Shown: positions 5,155-5,727 of the stretch, piece after piece
Layout of the letters: every line of letters starts with the position of its first letter
How positions within the stretch are numbered: position 1 is the stretch's first letter
Assembly: GCA_030691665.1 (NCBI GenBank)
Contig: JAUYDU010000233.1
Coordinates: 1 to 5,727, forward strand
Direction: 5' to 3'
DNA from: Chloroflexota bacterium
Lineage (GTDB): Bacteria > Chloroflexota > Dehalococcoidia > SM23-28-2
DNA length: 5,727 nucleotides
Notes under the pieces: generated by a model
What the model was told of the DNA's origin: nothing
The model's database searches: none
The model's input: only the letters and a program-made list of their open reading frames with translations
Program-made: the position numbers and the translations under genes

Positions 5155-5579
5155 TCAGGACAGGACCGCGCCAGGCCTCGCGCCGTCGTGTCCGCTGTCG
5201 CCCCACAGCGCGGAGCGCAAGCGACGCCACAGGCGGTTCACCAGCCGTAGCTCTTCGGCCGGGATCCGGGCCCCTCCGTAGCGCTCCTCTACGTAGGCTC
5301 GCGTGATGGCCCGAAGCTCAGGTGTCACTCCTTCCAGGCGGCCCACCAGCTTGTCCTGATACTCATAAGGGGTCTCCGGCTCCCGGCGCGGAAGCCCCAC
5401 CCGCCGGCCCTCCCACAGCAAGCCCTGGTATATCTCCCTCACCGTGAAGATGCGGGTGTCCTCTTCCGCAGCGACTGCTGCGACGGGAGGGGCCAGCATA
5501 CACACCCGCCACCACTCAAAGAGGAGCACCCTGGCGGCGAAAAGGCGGTGCCACGGAAATTCCAGAGCATAGGCCAGCG
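5155..5579 (-). pseudogene. DUF4129-domain protein, N-terminal part removed by an IS66 insertion
   Basis: On the minus strand the frame is open from the IS boundary at 5579 to the stop at 5155. Counting from a GTG at 5529 (124 residues), residues 24-85 show the DUF4129 pattern: D-x-R-x-x-x-V-R-x-I-Y-x-x-L-L, then R-R-x-x-x-P-x-x-T53-P54-Y55-E56-(Y/F), and T76-x-x-Y79 ending in R83-Y84-G85. In intact proteins this cytoplasmic domain follows membrane helices and is often found near transglutaminase-like genes or at the end of them. The bases between 5579 and 5529 also translate sensibly (PLAYALEFPWHRLF and onward), so the original gene extended further and is cut exactly at the element's end. 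The remaining start options (GTG 5529, ATG 5499) have poor ribosome sites. I judge it disrupted; a short soluble product is possible but unlikely to retain function. Confidence 0.75.
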
Positions 5580-5727
5580 GTAACCGTTCAGGTGGGGTAT
5601 GAAGCTACATAGGGGCAGCGGGCGTTGAAGGCGTGGGCAACAGCGAGGGCGGCTTCTCACCGGAGATAGCCGCGGCGCAGGCAGCCGTCAAATAGTCCAT
5701 CACATCGCGACGCTGCTGCCGCAGCGT
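5580..5727 (-). mobile_element. IS66-type insertion element, transposase-proximal end, partial
   Basis: The end of the element is placed at 5580 because the plus strand there reads GTAACCGTTCAGGTGGGG. IS66 elements characteristically end in GTAA as the outermost bases of a 15-30 base terminal inverted repeat. The transposase stop lies 25 bases inside this end. The host gene resumes in frame directly outside. IS66 makes 8-base target duplications, so GGCCAGCG (5572-5579) is the predicted copy. The other end is outside the window and cannot be checked. Confidence 0.65.
5605..5727 (-). CDS. IS66-family transposase, C-terminal 40 residues (partial at right edge)
   Basis: The minus strand from the right edge reads TLRQQRRDVMDYLTAACAAA and then ISGEKPPSLLPTPSTPAAPM before TAG at 5605-5607. 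The pattern T-x-R-x-Q-x-R-(D/N/S)-(V/L)-(M/L/F)-(D/E)-(Y/F)-L followed by an Ala-rich helix and G-x-x-P-P-S-L-L-P is the usual C-terminus of IS66-type DDE transposases. The catalytic DDE residues lie beyond the window. The position just inside a GTAA terminus agrees. The same reading frame continues, after the TAG, into the DUF4129 remnant. Confidence 0.7.
   Translation of the reverse strand, partial: TLRQQRRDVMDYLTAACAAAISGEKPPSLLPTPSTPAAPM

Noticed and set aside
5439..5660. Minus-strand 73-codon frame spanning the IS66/DUF4129 junction
   Set aside because: It is a different phase from both the transposase and DUF4129 and crosses the element boundary; its sequence is not protein-like.

Overview
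The window looks like a GC-rich, accessory-type stretch of a bacterial chromosome. A Chloroflexota-like origin is my best guess: it rests on the family mix (DUF11/DUF5666 surface protein, a 'Kef-like' CPA2 antiporter with a Usp gene behind it, DUF4129, IS66) and on the TTG/GTG starts. No marker gene settles it. I could run no database search, so all family calls come from motifs read by eye.

Layout from left to right. (1) 1-378: the minus strand holds a decayed C-terminal piece of a tyrosine recombinase running off the left edge, followed by bases with no convincing gene. (2) 379-822, minus: a small PD-(D/E)XK-nuclease-like protein whose catalytic lysine position reads Met. It has a textbook ribosome binding site, and a consensus TTGACA/TATAAT pair lies about 115-145 bases upstream of its start. 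(3) 823-1492: a leader and long divergent spacer. (4) 1493-3109, plus: a secreted surface protein with a signal peptide, three DUF11 repeats each carrying a Cys-x8-Cys pair, a DUF5666-like domain and a Gly/Pro/Lys/His-rich tail. (5) 3110-3417: a non-coding gap. (6) 3418-5143, plus: a gene string made of the C-terminal half of a CPA2 cation:proton antiporter (its N-terminal half is missing), a universal stress protein and a HIT-family nucleotide hydrolase/transferase. The last two are only 4 bases apart. (7) 5155-5579, minus: the C-terminal DUF4129 portion of a gene cut off by an IS66-type element, whose terminal repeat starts at about 5580. The C-terminal end of that element's transposase fills 5605-5727.

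How the genes fit together: the antiporter remnant, Usp and HIT genes read as a former ion-homeostasis/stress operon in which only the last two genes still look complete. The DUF11 protein and the nuclease-like protein stand alone on divergent transcripts. Three truncated genes (recombinase, antiporter, DUF4129) plus an IS end in under 6 kb suggest a region undergoing insertion and deletion. The most interesting observations are the exact IS66/DUF4129 junction with both frames in register, the nuclease-like protein without its lysine, and the regular disulfide-ready DUF11 repeats. I found no convincing CRISPR array, tRNA or rRNA, and no evidence strong enough to claim a new defence or regulatory system.
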